From Vulcanimicrobiota bacterium (GTDB taxonomy: Bacteria > Vulcanimicrobiota > Vulcanimicrobiia > Vulcanimicrobiales > Vulcanimicrobiaceae): a stretch of DNA of 64,000 nt. The first letter of the stretch is position 1. Each line of letters begins with the position of its first letter. A program made the translations under genes and the position numbers. Shown in pieces: positions 8,592-17,157 of this stretch. The stretch covers positions 1,021,760-1,085,759 of the forward strand of contig PLJL01000004.1 in NCBI GenBank assembly GCA_003140215.1, in the 5' to 3' direction. The notes under the pieces were generated by a model, which was given only the letters and a program-made list of their open reading frames with translations, did not search any database and had not been told where the DNA came from.

Positions 8592-8620
8592 GTCGCGAGC
8601 GCGGGAGGCAACGAATTCCA

Positions 8621-10534
8621 GTGCGACTGCGCGCCGACGAGAAGCTGCGCCGGGAGATCGCGGCGCTCTACGACGTTCTCAGCGAGACGCTGGGAACCGA
8701 TAAGGTCGTCATGCGCGCCGGCAAGCTCGACACGCTCAAGGAGATGCGCTCGCGCGCCATCCCCGACCGGCTGCTGGCCCTCCAACGCCTGGTGTTCGAG
8801 GATCCGACGCTCGAGGCGCGCCCCGCCAAGGCGCAATACCGCAAGGTTATCGCCCAGATCGAGGACCGGCTCGCCGATCTGGTCGCGCAGCGCACCGTGG
8901 GCGATCAGATCGAGTCGCGCATCAACGTCAAGATGGTGCAGCGCCACCAGGACTACTTGCGCGAGCTCAAGCTCGAAGCGTTGCGCGAGGAAGGCGGTCC
9001 GGAGACGCCGGCGACGCGGCAGCGGATGGCTGAGCTCGAAGCGCTCGACGCGCGCGGGCTCGCGCGCGCGGCGCTCGACGTGCTGCGCCCCAAGTCGCTC
9101 GACGAGGTCGTGGGCCAAGAGCCGGCCATCCGGGCGCTCATCGCCAAGCTGGCCTCGCCGTACCCGCAGCACGTGATCCTCTACGGGCCGCCCGGGGTGG
9201 GCAAGACGACCGTTGCGCGGTTGGCGCTCGAGCTGGCCAAGGCGCGCCCGCACGCGCCGTTCACGCCCGGCGCGCCGTTCGTCGAGGCGGCCGGCACCAC
9301 GCTGCGCTGGGACCATCGCGAAACGACCAACCCGCTGTTGGGCAGCGTCCACGACCCGATCTATCAGGGCGCGCGCCGGGACTTCGCCGACAGTGCGGTC
9401 CCCGAGCCGAAGCTGGGGCTGGTGACGCGCGCGCACGGCGGCGTGCTGTTCATCGACGAGATCGGCGAGATGGATCCGGCGATGCAGACCCGCCTGCTCA
9501 AAGTGCTCGAGGACAAGCGCGTCACCTTCGAGTCGTCGTACTACGACGAGCACGACCCCAACGTCCCCGCCTACGTCAAGAAGTTGTTCCGCGACGGTGC
9601 GCCGGCGGATTTCGTGCTGATCGGCGCGACGACGCGCGATCCCGAGGCGATCGACGCCGCGATCCGCTCGCGCTGTGCGGCGGTGTACTTCGAACCGCTC
9701 ACGCAGGCCCAGGTGGCGCGCATCGTCTCCGAAGCGGCCCAGCGGTTGGGTGCCAAGGTCGCGCGCCGCGTCCCCGGCCTCGTTGCGTCGTACACGATCG
9801 AGGGTCGCAAAGCGGTGCAGATTCTGGCCGATGCCTACGGCCATGCGCTCGAGCGGGCCGGCGGAACCCGCAGCGCGACGGTGCGCGACGACGACGTGCT
9901 CGAGGTCGTGCAAGCCGGACGGATCGCGCAGCACACCCCGGCCCGTGCGCGCCGCGCGCGCGAGCTCGGTAAAGCGTACGGTCTGGGCGTGATCCAATAC
10001 GTCGGCTCCATCGTCGAGATCGAGGCGGCGGCGTTCCCGGCGCGCGAGCAGCGCAAAGGGTCGGTTCGCTTCAACGACACGGCCGGCTCGATGGCGCGCG
10101 ACGCGGTGTTCAACGCGGCCTCGGTCATCCGCGCGGTGGCGGGGATCGATCCGGCCGACCACGATCTGCACGTCAACGTGGTGGGCGGCGGCAACATCGA
10201 CGGACCCTCGGCAGGGCTCGCATTTTTCCTGGCTCTGTACAGCGCGCTGGCGCAGGCACCGTTGCCGCAGGACGTCGCGGTGACGGGGGAGGTGTCACTG
10301 ACCGGAAACGTACGCGCCGTCGGCGGCGTGGTCGAGAAACTTTACGCCGCTCGGCAAGCCGGGATGCGGGCGATCGTGCTGCCGCGCGAGAACGCCCGCG
10401 AGATCGAGGCGACCCCCGAGGGAATTGCCGTGATCCCCGTCGGAACGGTGGTCGAGGCGCTCGCGGCGCTCGGCATCCGCGCCCCCGCACCGCCCGCGCT
10501 CCGCGCGCGAACCCGCCCGAAAGTCTCACGGTGA
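8621..10534 (+). CDS. lonC: LonC-type ATP-dependent protease
   Basis: 637 residues from GTG 8621. Order of domains: N-terminal helical segment (about 1-150), AAA+ module with Walker A LYGPPGVGKTTVARLA near residue 189 and Walker B GGVLFIDEIGEM, then the Lon protease domain. The catalytic Ser530 lies in GGGNIDGPSAGLA and the Lys573 in GGVVEKLYAARQAG, giving the Ser-Lys dyad. No N-terminal LonA substrate domain and no LonB membrane helices, which points to the LonC class known from Firmicutes and thermophiles, where it is often found with rplI and dnaB as here. Its stop overlaps the dnaB start by four bases. Probably a cytosolic protease for misfolded or unfolded proteins. Confidence 0.9.
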   Translation: MRLRADEKLRREIAALYDVLSETLGTDKVVMRAGKLDTLKEMRSRAIPDRLLALQRLVFEDPTLEARPAKAQYRKVIAQIEDRLADLVAQRTVGDQIESRINVKMVQRHQDYLRELKLEALREEGGPETPATRQRMAELEALDARGLARAALDVLRPKSLDEVVGQEPAIRALIAKLASPYPQHVILYGPPGVGKTTVARLALELAKARPHAPFTPGAPFVEAAGTTLRWDHRETTNPLLGSVHDPIYQGARRDFADSAVPEPKLGLVTRAHGGVLFIDEIGEMDPAMQTRLLKVLEDKRVTFESSYYDEHDPNVPAYVKKLFRDGAPADFVLIGATTRDPEAIDAAIRSRCAAVYFEPLTQAQVARIVSEAAQRLGAKVARRVPGLVASYTIEGRKAVQILADAYGHALERAGGTRSATVRDDDVLEVVQAGRIAQHTPARARRARELGKAYGLGVIQYVGSIVEIEAAAFPAREQRKGSVRFNDTAGSMARDAVFNAASVIRAVAGIDPADHDLHVNVVGGGNIDGPSAGLAFFLALYSALAQAPLPQDVAVTGEVSLTGNVRAVGGVVEKLYAARQAGMRAIVLPRENAREIEATPEGIAVIPVGTVVEALAALGIRAPAPPALRARTRPKVSR

Positions 10535-12438
10535 ACGTCCCGCCCTTCATCTCGACCGTCGACCGCATCCCGCCGAGCAATCTCGAAGCGGAGATGGCGT
10601 TGCTCGGTTCGATCCTCGTCGACAAAGAGATGATGGCGACGGTCAGCGAGATCGTGCAGCCGGCGGACTTCTACGCCTCGCTGCACGAGTCGGTGTACCT
10701 GGCGCTCTACGCGCTGTACGAACGCGGCGAGCCGCTCGACAAAGTCGCGCTGGCCGAGGAGTTGCGCAACCGCGGGATGCTCGACAAGATCGGCGGGATG
10801 GCGTACCTCAACTCGCTCATGGACACCGTTCCGACCGCCGCGTCGGCGGAGTACTACGCGCGGATCGTACGCGAGAAGTCGTCGCTGCGCGGGCTCATCC
10901 ATGCGGGGACGCAGATAACGTCGCTGGGCTACGACTCCGAGGAGGACGTGCCGGGCGCGATCGACCGCGCCGAGCAGGTCGTCTACGAGGTCGGCAATCG
11001 CAGCGAGCACAACGCCTTCGCGACGGTGCCGTCGCTGCTGCTGGGCGTCTTCCAGTCCCTCGAGCGGCGCCACGAACAGAAGGGCGACCGCACCGGCGTC
11101 ACGTCGGGCTTCCGCGACATCGACGACTACACGGCCGGGTGGCAGCCCGGCAACCTGATCATCGTCGCCGCGCGCCCGGCCATGGGCAAGACCTCGCTGG
11201 CGCTCAACATGGCCGTCGCGGCGGCGAAGGACGAGAAGCGCCCCATCGCGCTGTTCTCGCTCGAGATGACGAAGCAGGAGCTCGTCGAGCGCTTCTTGTC
11301 GTCCGAAGCCCGGCTGGATGCCTCCAAGCTGCGCCGGGGCGCGATCGCCGACCGCGATTGGGAGAAGATCGGCCACGCGATGGGCGTGCTGCACGAGCTG
11401 CCGATCTATCTCGACGACGCGGGCGCCGTGAGCGTCACCGAGATCCGCTCGCGCCTGCGGCGCCTCAAATCGTCGCAGGGGCTGGCCGCGGTGTTCGTCG
11501 ACTACCTGCAGCTGGTGCGGCCGGCGACCTTGGCGCGCCAAGTCAATCGCAACGAAGAGCTCTCCGAGATCTGCCGGATCCTCAAGGCGACCGCCAAGGA
11601 CCTGGAAGTTCCGATCATCGCGTTGGCCCAGCTCAACCGCGCCGTCGAAACGCGCGCGGATAAGCGCCCGCTCTTATCCGATTTGCGCGACTGCCTCGCA
11701 GGGGACTCGCTCGTCACGAATGCCGAAACCGGCGAACGGTTTCCGATCAGCGAGATCGTCGAGAAACGGCTGCGGTTCGACGTTTGGGCCGTCGACAGCC
11801 GAATGCGGCTCGTGCGGCGCCCGATCGTTGACGCGTGGCAGGTCGGGCGAAAGCAGGTTTATCGCGTAACCACCAAGAGCGGACGCGTGGTGCGGTGCAC
11901 CGACGGCCACCGCTTCCTCACAGCGTCCGGCTGGTCCGAGCTTCGCAATTGCGAAGCGCTTAGCGACATTGCAGTGGTCGGTGCATACCCGGACCGGAAC
12001 GATATTCCAGGCCACGGTATCGCAGCGCCCGGCCCGCACGAAGACGTGGCGTCGGGCGGCTTGCGCCATGCCCTCGGCGATCGTGCACTGGCTACGATTA
12101 CCCTCGAGAAGCCGGATATTCTGTGGGATCAGATCATCATGGTCGAACCACAAGGCATGGAAACGGTCTACGACCTCACCGTGGGAGAGCTCCACAATTT
12201 CTGCGTGGACGATGTTGTGACGCATAACAGCGGCGCGATTGAACAAGAAGCGGATATCGTTACGTTTTTGTACCGAGACGTATACTACAACAAGGAGACC
12301 TCGGCGGAACCGGATTTGACCGAGCTGATCATCGCCAAGCACCGCAACGGCAAGGTCGGTACCGTCAAGCTGCGCTTCCAGCCGGAGCACACGCTGTTCG
12401 TCCCGTACGGCGACGAGTCGCACTACCCCAACCCGTAG
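10531..12438 (+). CDS. dnaB: Replicative DNA helicase DnaB, interrupted by an in-frame mini-intein
   Basis: 635 residues before splicing, 456 after removal of the intein at residues 388-566, the normal DnaB length. The N-terminal domain (IPPSNLEAEMALLGSILVD) binds primase; the RecA-like motor has Walker A ARPAMGKTSLALNMA, Walker B VFVDYLQL, and LAQLNRAVETRADKRPLLSDLRD just before the intein. The extein resumes with SGAIEQEADIVTFLYRD. The enzyme unwinds DNA ahead of the replication fork as a hexamer. Translationally coupled to lonC. Without splicing the motor would be split at its conserved SDLRDSG motif, so the intein must be active if this is the only dnaB. Confidence 0.97.
   Translation: MNVPPFISTVDRIPPSNLEAEMALLGSILVDKEMMATVSEIVQPADFYASLHESVYLALYALYERGEPLDKVALAEELRNRGMLDKIGGMAYLNSLMDTVPTAASAEYYARIVREKSSLRGLIHAGTQITSLGYDSEEDVPGAIDRAEQVVYEVGNRSEHNAFATVPSLLLGVFQSLERRHEQKGDRTGVTSGFRDIDDYTAGWQPGNLIIVAARPAMGKTSLALNMAVAAAKDEKRPIALFSLEMTKQELVERFLSSEARLDASKLRRGAIADRDWEKIGHAMGVLHELPIYLDDAGAVSVTEIRSRLRRLKSSQGLAAVFVDYLQLVRPATLARQVNRNEELSEICRILKATAKDLEVPIIALAQLNRAVETRADKRPLLSDLRDCLAGDSLVTNAETGERFPISEIVEKRLRFDVWAVDSRMRLVRRPIVDAWQVGRKQVYRVTTKSGRVVRCTDGHRFLTASGWSELRNCEALSDIAVVGAYPDRNDIPGHGIAAPGPHEDVASGGLRHALGDRALATITLEKPDILWDQIIMVEPQGMETVYDLTVGELHNFCVDDVVTHNSGAIEQEADIVTFLYRDVYYNKETSAEPDLTELIIAKHRNGKVGTVKLRFQPEHTLFVPYGDESHYPNP
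11692..12228 (+). other. DnaB mini-intein (179 residues, no homing endonuclease)
   Basis: Protein-splicing element inserted between Asp387 and Ser567 of DnaB, at the conserved SDLRD/SG position also used by known cyanobacterial and Rhodothermus DnaB inteins. Block A begins with the nucleophile Cys (CLAGDSLVTNAETGE), block B has T-x2-H (RCTDGHRFLT), block F is VYDLTVGELHNF and block G is VVTHN with Ser as +1 residue. All residues for class 1 splicing are present. The stretch between blocks B and F has only about 60 residues and no LAGLIDADG signs, so the endonuclease has been lost. Local base composition is less GC-rich than the exteins, in line with horizontal origin. Confidence 0.93.
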
Positions 12439-12442
12439 CGCG

Positions 12443-12766
12443 ATGACGATTACGCCGGCGCAGCTGACTCTGGGCGTCAACGATATCGATGCGACCGAGC
12501 GGTTCTACCGCGACGTGCTCGGCGTCGAGACCGTGCGTCACGGCGATGCGGTGCGAATCACGTTCGGGGAGTTCACGCTCGTGTTCGAACATGCCCCGCC
12601 GACCGAGCGGGCGAAGTTCGAGCTGGGGCTGCGTGTCCCCGACGCCGCGGCGCTCGAAACGCTCGCCGAGCGCGTCGGCGCGGTAACCTACGATCGCGAC
12701 GGCGGGGGACGAGCGCTGTTCGTGACCGACCCCGACCACTACACGATCGAATTCTTCGCTCGCTGA
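12443..12766 (+). CDS. VOC/glyoxalase-family protein
   Basis: 107 residues, start six bases after the dnaB stop. One pair of beta-alpha-beta-beta-beta modules typical of the vicinal oxygen chelate fold: QLTLGVNDIDATERFYRDVLG at the N terminus and ALFVTDPDHYTIEFF at the C terminus, the latter with the usual metal-ligand Glu. Members include glyoxalase I, dioxygenases and resistance proteins; no specific substrate can be assigned. Four bases separate it from the next gene, so the two are likely cotranscribed. Confidence 0.75.
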   Translation: MTITPAQLTLGVNDIDATERFYRDVLGVETVRHGDAVRITFGEFTLVFEHAPPTERAKFELGLRVPDAAALETLAERVGAVTYDRDGGGRALFVTDPDHYTIEFFAR

Positions 12767-12771
12767 GCGGT

Positions 12772-13494
12772 ATGGACATCCTGCGCGCGCCGCGCATCCT
12801 TGTCACAACCTCGCGCGCGACCGCGGCTCAGGAGTATCTCGACGCGCTGCGCGAGGCCGGCGCCGAGCCCGTTCTGCTGCACGCCGGATGCGAATCTCCC
12901 CGGTCGCTCGATGGCTGCGATGGCTTGCTCGTCACCGGCGGCCCGGACGTCGATCCGGCGCTGTACGGCGCGGAGGACTCGTCGCTGGTGGAAAGCGTCG
13001 AGCGCGAGCGAGACGATCTCGAAACAGCGCTGTTATGGGAAGCGCGCGAGCGCCGCATCCCGACGCTGTGCATCTGCCGCGGCCTGCAGATCGCCAACGT
13101 CGCGTTCGGCGGGACGCTCATCCCCGACATCCCGGCCGCGCTCGGCGCCGCGGCGGGGATCCGGCATGCCGCGCGAAACGGCGACGGCGGCAGCGAACGC
13201 GGCGTCCTCGCGGAACACGTCGTGCGCATCGAGCCGGGCAGCCGGCTCGCGCGTACCGTGCGGACGCTGGACCTAGCGACGGGCGCGCGCCACCACCAGG
13301 CCGCCGACCGCTGCGCCGAGGATCTGCGCGTGGTCGGACGCACCGATGATGACGTCATCGAAGCGTTGGAAGCCCGTTTCGACTCGCCGTTTTGGCTCGC
13401 GGTCCAATGGCACCCGGAATCGACCCGCGCCGACGACGACGGTGCGAGCCGGAAGATCTTCAGCGATTTCGTGGCTGGGTGTGCAGGCGGTTGA
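12772..13494 (+). CDS. Class I glutamine amidotransferase-like hydrolase (gamma-glutamyl-GABA hydrolase family)
   Basis: 240 residues. The fold is shown by DGLLVTGGPDVDPALYG near residue 45, the nucleophile elbow LCICRGLQIANVAFGG with the catalytic Cys, a later ARHHQAAD segment and the catalytic His in WLAVQWHPEST. This pattern matches PuuD-type peptidase C26 proteins, which hydrolyse gamma-glutamyl amides, rather than amidotransferase subunits with a synthase partner. Two bases before the convergent GGDEF-EAL gene. Role in polyamine or GABA breakdown is inferred from the family only. Confidence 0.82.
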   Translation: MDILRAPRILVTTSRATAAQEYLDALREAGAEPVLLHAGCESPRSLDGCDGLLVTGGPDVDPALYGAEDSSLVESVERERDDLETALLWEARERRIPTLCICRGLQIANVAFGGTLIPDIPAALGAAAGIRHAARNGDGGSERGVLAEHVVRIEPGSRLARTVRTLDLATGARHHQAADRCAEDLRVVGRTDDDVIEALEARFDSPFWLAVQWHPESTRADDDGASRKIFSDFVAGCAGG

Positions 13495-13496
13495 CC

Positions 13497-15605
13497 CTAG
13501 GCGCTGCGCTCGACGAGGCGGAGCTTGGGGCGCTGCGTGCTGCGCAGGAGCGCTTCGAGCGACTCGAACGGCTGCGGCGCGCCGAAACGATAGCCTTGAC
13601 CGTCGTCGCATCCGATCGACGTGACGAAGAGCGCCTGTTCGCCGGTCTCGATCCCTTCGGCGACCACGCGCAGGCCGAACGCTTTGGCGACGTTGACGAT
13701 CGACACGACGATCGCGCGATCCGAGTCGTCGTTGCAGACGTCGCGGATGAAGGTGCGATCGATCTTGAGCATGGTGATCGGCAGGCGCTTGAGGTGCGCG
13801 AGCGAGCTGTAACCGATCCCGAAGTCGTCCATCGCGACCTCGACACCAAGGTCGCGCAGGCTCTCCAGGGCCGGCAGGGCCGAATCCTCGAGGGCCGCGG
13901 TCTCGGCGATCTCCATGATCAACGCGCGCGGCGGGATCTCGTGTTTCGCCAGGGCCGTCGCGACGGTCGCGCACAGATCGTCGGCCCGCAGGTCGCGCGC
14001 CGAGAGGTTCACCGCCATGCGGAATTCCGGCGCGATCGCGCGGAACACCGCTGCGGCGGCGCAGGCTTCGCGCAGCACCCAGCGGTCGATGTCCACCACC
14101 AGCGACGACTGCTCGGCGATCGGAATGAACGTCGCCGGCTCGATCGTGCCGCGGGTCGGATGGTGCCAGCGCAGCAATGCTTCGCAGCCGACGATCTGCT
14201 CGGTTGTCAGGTCGACCAGCGGCTGATACGCGATGTTCAGCTCGCCGCGCGCCATCGCTTGGCGCAGGTCGGCCTCGAGCGAGAAGCGCTCGGCGTCCTC
14301 GATTTGCATCGCCGGCTCGTAGACCGCGAGGCTGCTGCCGCCGGTGGCCTTGGCGCGGTACATCGCGGCGTCGGCATGGGCGGTGAGTGCTTCGGCGTCG
14401 AGGCCGTGGTCGGGGAACACCGCGGCGCCGACGCTCACGCCGACGTAGACCTCGCTGTCCTGCACCCTGATCGGGGCCGATAGCGCCCGGATCAGCCGGT
14501 TCGAGAAGATCTCGATGTCGCCGACGTTGGCGATGCTTGAGAGCAGCACCACGAATTCGTCGCCGCCCGGGCGCGCGATGAAGTCTCCACCGCGCACACA
14601 GCGCTGCAGCCGCGTCGCGACCTCACGCAGCACCTCGTCGCCGGCGCCGTGCCCCATCGTATCGTTGATCGCCTTGAAGCGGTCGAGGTCGAGGAACAAG
14701 AGTGCGAAGCGCCGCCCGTCGAACCGTGCCTCGGCGACGGCCTCTTGGAGGCGCTGCTCGAGCGAGAAGCGATTGGGCAGCGCGGTGAGCCGGTCGCAGT
14801 GCGCCGCATCGAAGAGCTGGCGCTGCGTGCGCTTGAGCTCGGTGATGTCGATCGACACGCCGACGGCGCCCAGGATGTTGTCGTCGCGGTCGGACAACGG
14901 CTCGACGTGGTGGCGCAGCCAGTGGTCGCCGTGCGCGCCCTCGACGCGCACGTGTCGCCCGGTGAAGACCTTGCGCAGCACGTCTTCGGCGATCAAGGCG
15001 GAGCAGGGCTGCCCCACGAGCTCCTCGGCGGTGAGCGCAAGCTCGTCGAGCGCTCCCCCCGAGACCGCGGTGAAGCGTCCGTCCCGCCCGACGGTCCACA
15101 GCACGGCGTCGACGTTGTTGGCGACGAGCTGCAAGCTGTGCGCGTTCTCGTGCAGCTGGGTTTCGGCGATCGTCTGCGCGCTGACGTCCTGAAGCGAGAC
15201 CAGCGTCTCGTCGGCCGCCGGCAGGATGCGGACCTCGACCCAGCGCTGCAGCGCCGGAAAAGCGTAGACCCGCTCGATGGGAACGCCGCTGCGCCGCGCG
15301 GCGCGGATGTCGGGGACCAGCTCCGAGCCCAACGGCGCCACGATCTGTTCGAGGGCGACGCCGACCACCTCGTCGGACGTGCGCGCCAAAAGGCGTTCTG
15401 CGCCTTCGTTGATGTGGGTGACGCGCAAGTCGCTGTCGACGATGTAGACGCCTTCACGCACCGCCTCGAGCAAGTTGTACCGCCGCTCCCAGGCGTCGGC
15501 CGCCGAGAGCATCGCGGCCTGCACCTGATCGCGGCTGTGCAACCAGCGCAGCAACGCGATGCCCGCCAAGAGCATCAGCATCGCGGCGGCCAGCGTCATG
15601 CTCAT
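13497..15605 (-). CDS. Membrane-anchored PAS-PAS-GGDEF-EAL cyclic-di-GMP protein
   Basis: 702 residues from ATG 15605, whose first bases overlap the stop of the upstream regulator (TGATG); in-frame sequence upstream is shadow of that gene. A hydrophobic N-terminal helix (AAAMLMLLAGIALLRWL) anchors it. Two PAS domains follow (about 45-150 and 170-275). The GGDEF domain keeps RPGGDEF and LDLDRFKAINDTMGHGAGDEV, so cyclase activity is possible. The EAL domain has CEALLRWHHPTRG, NLSARDL, EIAETAALED, DDFGIGYSSLAHLKRLP and KIDRTFIRD, the catalytic set for c-di-GMP hydrolysis. Coupled to a LuxR/TPR regulator, it probably turns that input into c-di-GMP changes. Confidence 0.92.
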   Translation of the reverse strand: MSMTLAAAMLMLLAGIALLRWLHSRDQVQAAMLSAADAWERRYNLLEAVREGVYIVDSDLRVTHINEGAERLLARTSDEVVGVALEQIVAPLGSELVPDIRAARRSGVPIERVYAFPALQRWVEVRILPAADETLVSLQDVSAQTIAETQLHENAHSLQLVANNVDAVLWTVGRDGRFTAVSGGALDELALTAEELVGQPCSALIAEDVLRKVFTGRHVRVEGAHGDHWLRHHVEPLSDRDDNILGAVGVSIDITELKRTQRQLFDAAHCDRLTALPNRFSLEQRLQEAVAEARFDGRRFALLFLDLDRFKAINDTMGHGAGDEVLREVATRLQRCVRGGDFIARPGGDEFVVLLSSIANVGDIEIFSNRLIRALSAPIRVQDSEVYVGVSVGAAVFPDHGLDAEALTAHADAAMYRAKATGGSSLAVYEPAMQIEDAERFSLEADLRQAMARGELNIAYQPLVDLTTEQIVGCEALLRWHHPTRGTIEPATFIPIAEQSSLVVDIDRWVLREACAAAAVFRAIAPEFRMAVNLSARDLRADDLCATVATALAKHEIPPRALIMEIAETAALEDSALPALESLRDLGVEVAMDDFGIGYSSLAHLKRLPITMLKIDRTFIRDVCNDDSDRAIVVSIVNVAKAFGLRVVAEGIETGEQALFVTSIGCDDGQGYRFGAPQPFESLEALLRSTQRPKLRLVERSA

Positions 15606-17146
15606 CAGATCAGTGCGCGCCGGCGCGCTTCGTCGAGCAACGCGCCTCGTGAGGTTACACCGAAGGCCTGGTAGACGGACTCGATCTGCCGGCCGATCCG
15701 GTAGATGCTTCGGCTGAACCGCCGCGAGAGATCCTCGACGTCGGCGCCGCTCCACAAGGCCCGCGCGATCTGGCGCTGGAGCGGTGACAGCTGGTCGGGC
15801 ATCGCGTGCTCGCGCGCCACCGACTCGTCGGCGTGCGACGCCAACGGGCAATCGGGGTAGTGCGTCGCGTGCTTGATCGCGGCTTGACGCCAGTGATCTT
15901 CGCCGGTGAGCTCGGCCAGCGCCATCGCGGCGAGCGTCGCGCGGTACCAGAAGGATGCATGCTCGAAGATCGCGTGCGCCTCGTGGAGCGAGCGCACCGC
16001 CGCCTCGCGGCGTCCCAGCATCTGGTCGATCCGCCCTTGCGCGTACTGCTTGTGGCCGGTAGCGCGCTTGTCGCCGTGCACGGCCAGCGCGGGGTTGACG
16101 CTTTCGGTCCCCATGCGGGAGTACATCGTCGCATACCGCTGAGCGCGCGGCGCGTCGGTCGGCGCGTGCAGCACCGAGAGCGCGACGAGCACCTGGCGTT
16201 CCTCGCCGTAGCTGGCCTCCCACGGCACCTCGAACGCGAGCGCATCGGCTTGGGCCAGCTCTTCCATCGCCCAGAACTCGTTGCGCGAGATGCGTGCGAC
16301 GTACGCGCGGTCGAGATGCCCCATGATCCGCCACGTGGCGCTGGGTGCGAGCGTGCGGGCTTCCTTGAACGCCCACTGCGCTTGGCCGGGGTTGCCGCGC
16401 ATGAAGGCGTCCCAGCCGAACGCGCGGATCATCTGGAACTGCGCGACGCGGACGTCGGGTGTCCAGGCGAGGGCCTCGCTCGCGAGCCGCGCCGCCGCGA
16501 TGCCCTCGGCGTCGGCCGTCTCGAACGATACCTGCGCGAGCGCATGGATTGAGGTCGCGAGCGTACCGACGTCGACGGGGGCGGGGCCGGTCGCATACTT
16601 CACCGCGCGGATGAGGTCGGCCACGTGCTCGGTGTAGTTCTCGTTGCCGGCGTGAAGCCACGCCCGGTATGCGTAGGCCGCGGACGCGATGCTGGGATCG
16701 GGATGGGTGACGGCCAGTTGGGCTTCCGGCGCCGAGGGATCGCATTCGCGCCGAAACCAGCGCATTCGCAGCTCGTGATAGGCCAGCGTGTGCATACCGT
16801 GCGGGACGGCGTGCATCCCGGCGCGCGCATCGGCGTAGCGGGACTCCGCCGACGAGAAGTCGCGCACCGCCGCGTAGAGCTTGCCGGTCTCGACGTCGCG
16901 GCCGAAACATCCCTCGAGCGAGGTGAACAGATCGTCGATGCCGGCGAGGTACGCCAGCGCGTCGCTGGGATTGCGCCGCCCGATCGTCTCGGCTTTGAGC
17001 AGAACCGCCTGCTCGACGAGCGCGTCGGGCCAGTCCTCGCAGCCGTCGAGCAGTTCGAGGGCCGCGTCGTAGAGGGCCGACCGTTGCGCGACGCGGGCGT
17101 CGCGCAACGAATCTGCCAGGGTTTCGGGATCGGACAGCCGCAGCAT
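15605..17146 (-). CDS. TPR-like protein with C-terminal LuxR-type DNA-binding domain
   Basis: 513 residues. The N-terminal 430 residues are Ala-rich paired helices of tetratricopeptide type (for example ALDLL-like repeats around SALYDAALELLDG and AVRSLHEAHAIFEHASFWYRATLAAMALAEL). The C-terminal 65 residues form a LuxR-like helix-turn-helix (LSPLQRQIARALWSGADVED, then SIYRIGRQIESVYQAFGV). No receiver or ATPase domain is seen, so the signal may be a protein partner bound by the repeats. Encoded just upstream of, and overlapping, a PAS-GGDEF-EAL protein. Confidence 0.75.
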   Translation of the reverse strand: MLRLSDPETLADSLRDARVAQRSALYDAALELLDGCEDWPDALVEQAVLLKAETIGRRNPSDALAYLAGIDDLFTSLEGCFGRDVETGKLYAAVRDFSSAESRYADARAGMHAVPHGMHTLAYHELRMRWFRRECDPSAPEAQLAVTHPDPSIASAAYAYRAWLHAGNENYTEHVADLIRAVKYATGPAPVDVGTLATSIHALAQVSFETADAEGIAAARLASEALAWTPDVRVAQFQMIRAFGWDAFMRGNPGQAQWAFKEARTLAPSATWRIMGHLDRAYVARISRNEFWAMEELAQADALAFEVPWEASYGEERQVLVALSVLHAPTDAPRAQRYATMYSRMGTESVNPALAVHGDKRATGHKQYAQGRIDQMLGRREAAVRSLHEAHAIFEHASFWYRATLAAMALAELTGEDHWRQAAIKHATHYPDCPLASHADESVAREHAMPDQLSPLQRQIARALWSGADVEDLSRRFSRSIYRIGRQIESVYQAFGVTSRGALLDEARRRALI

Positions 17147-17157
17147 CGTCGCGAGGT

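Noticed and set aside
15606..16910. N-terminal extension of the GGDEF-EAL frame
   Set aside because: It is the alternate-frame shadow of the LuxR/TPR gene; the true ATG is at 15605.
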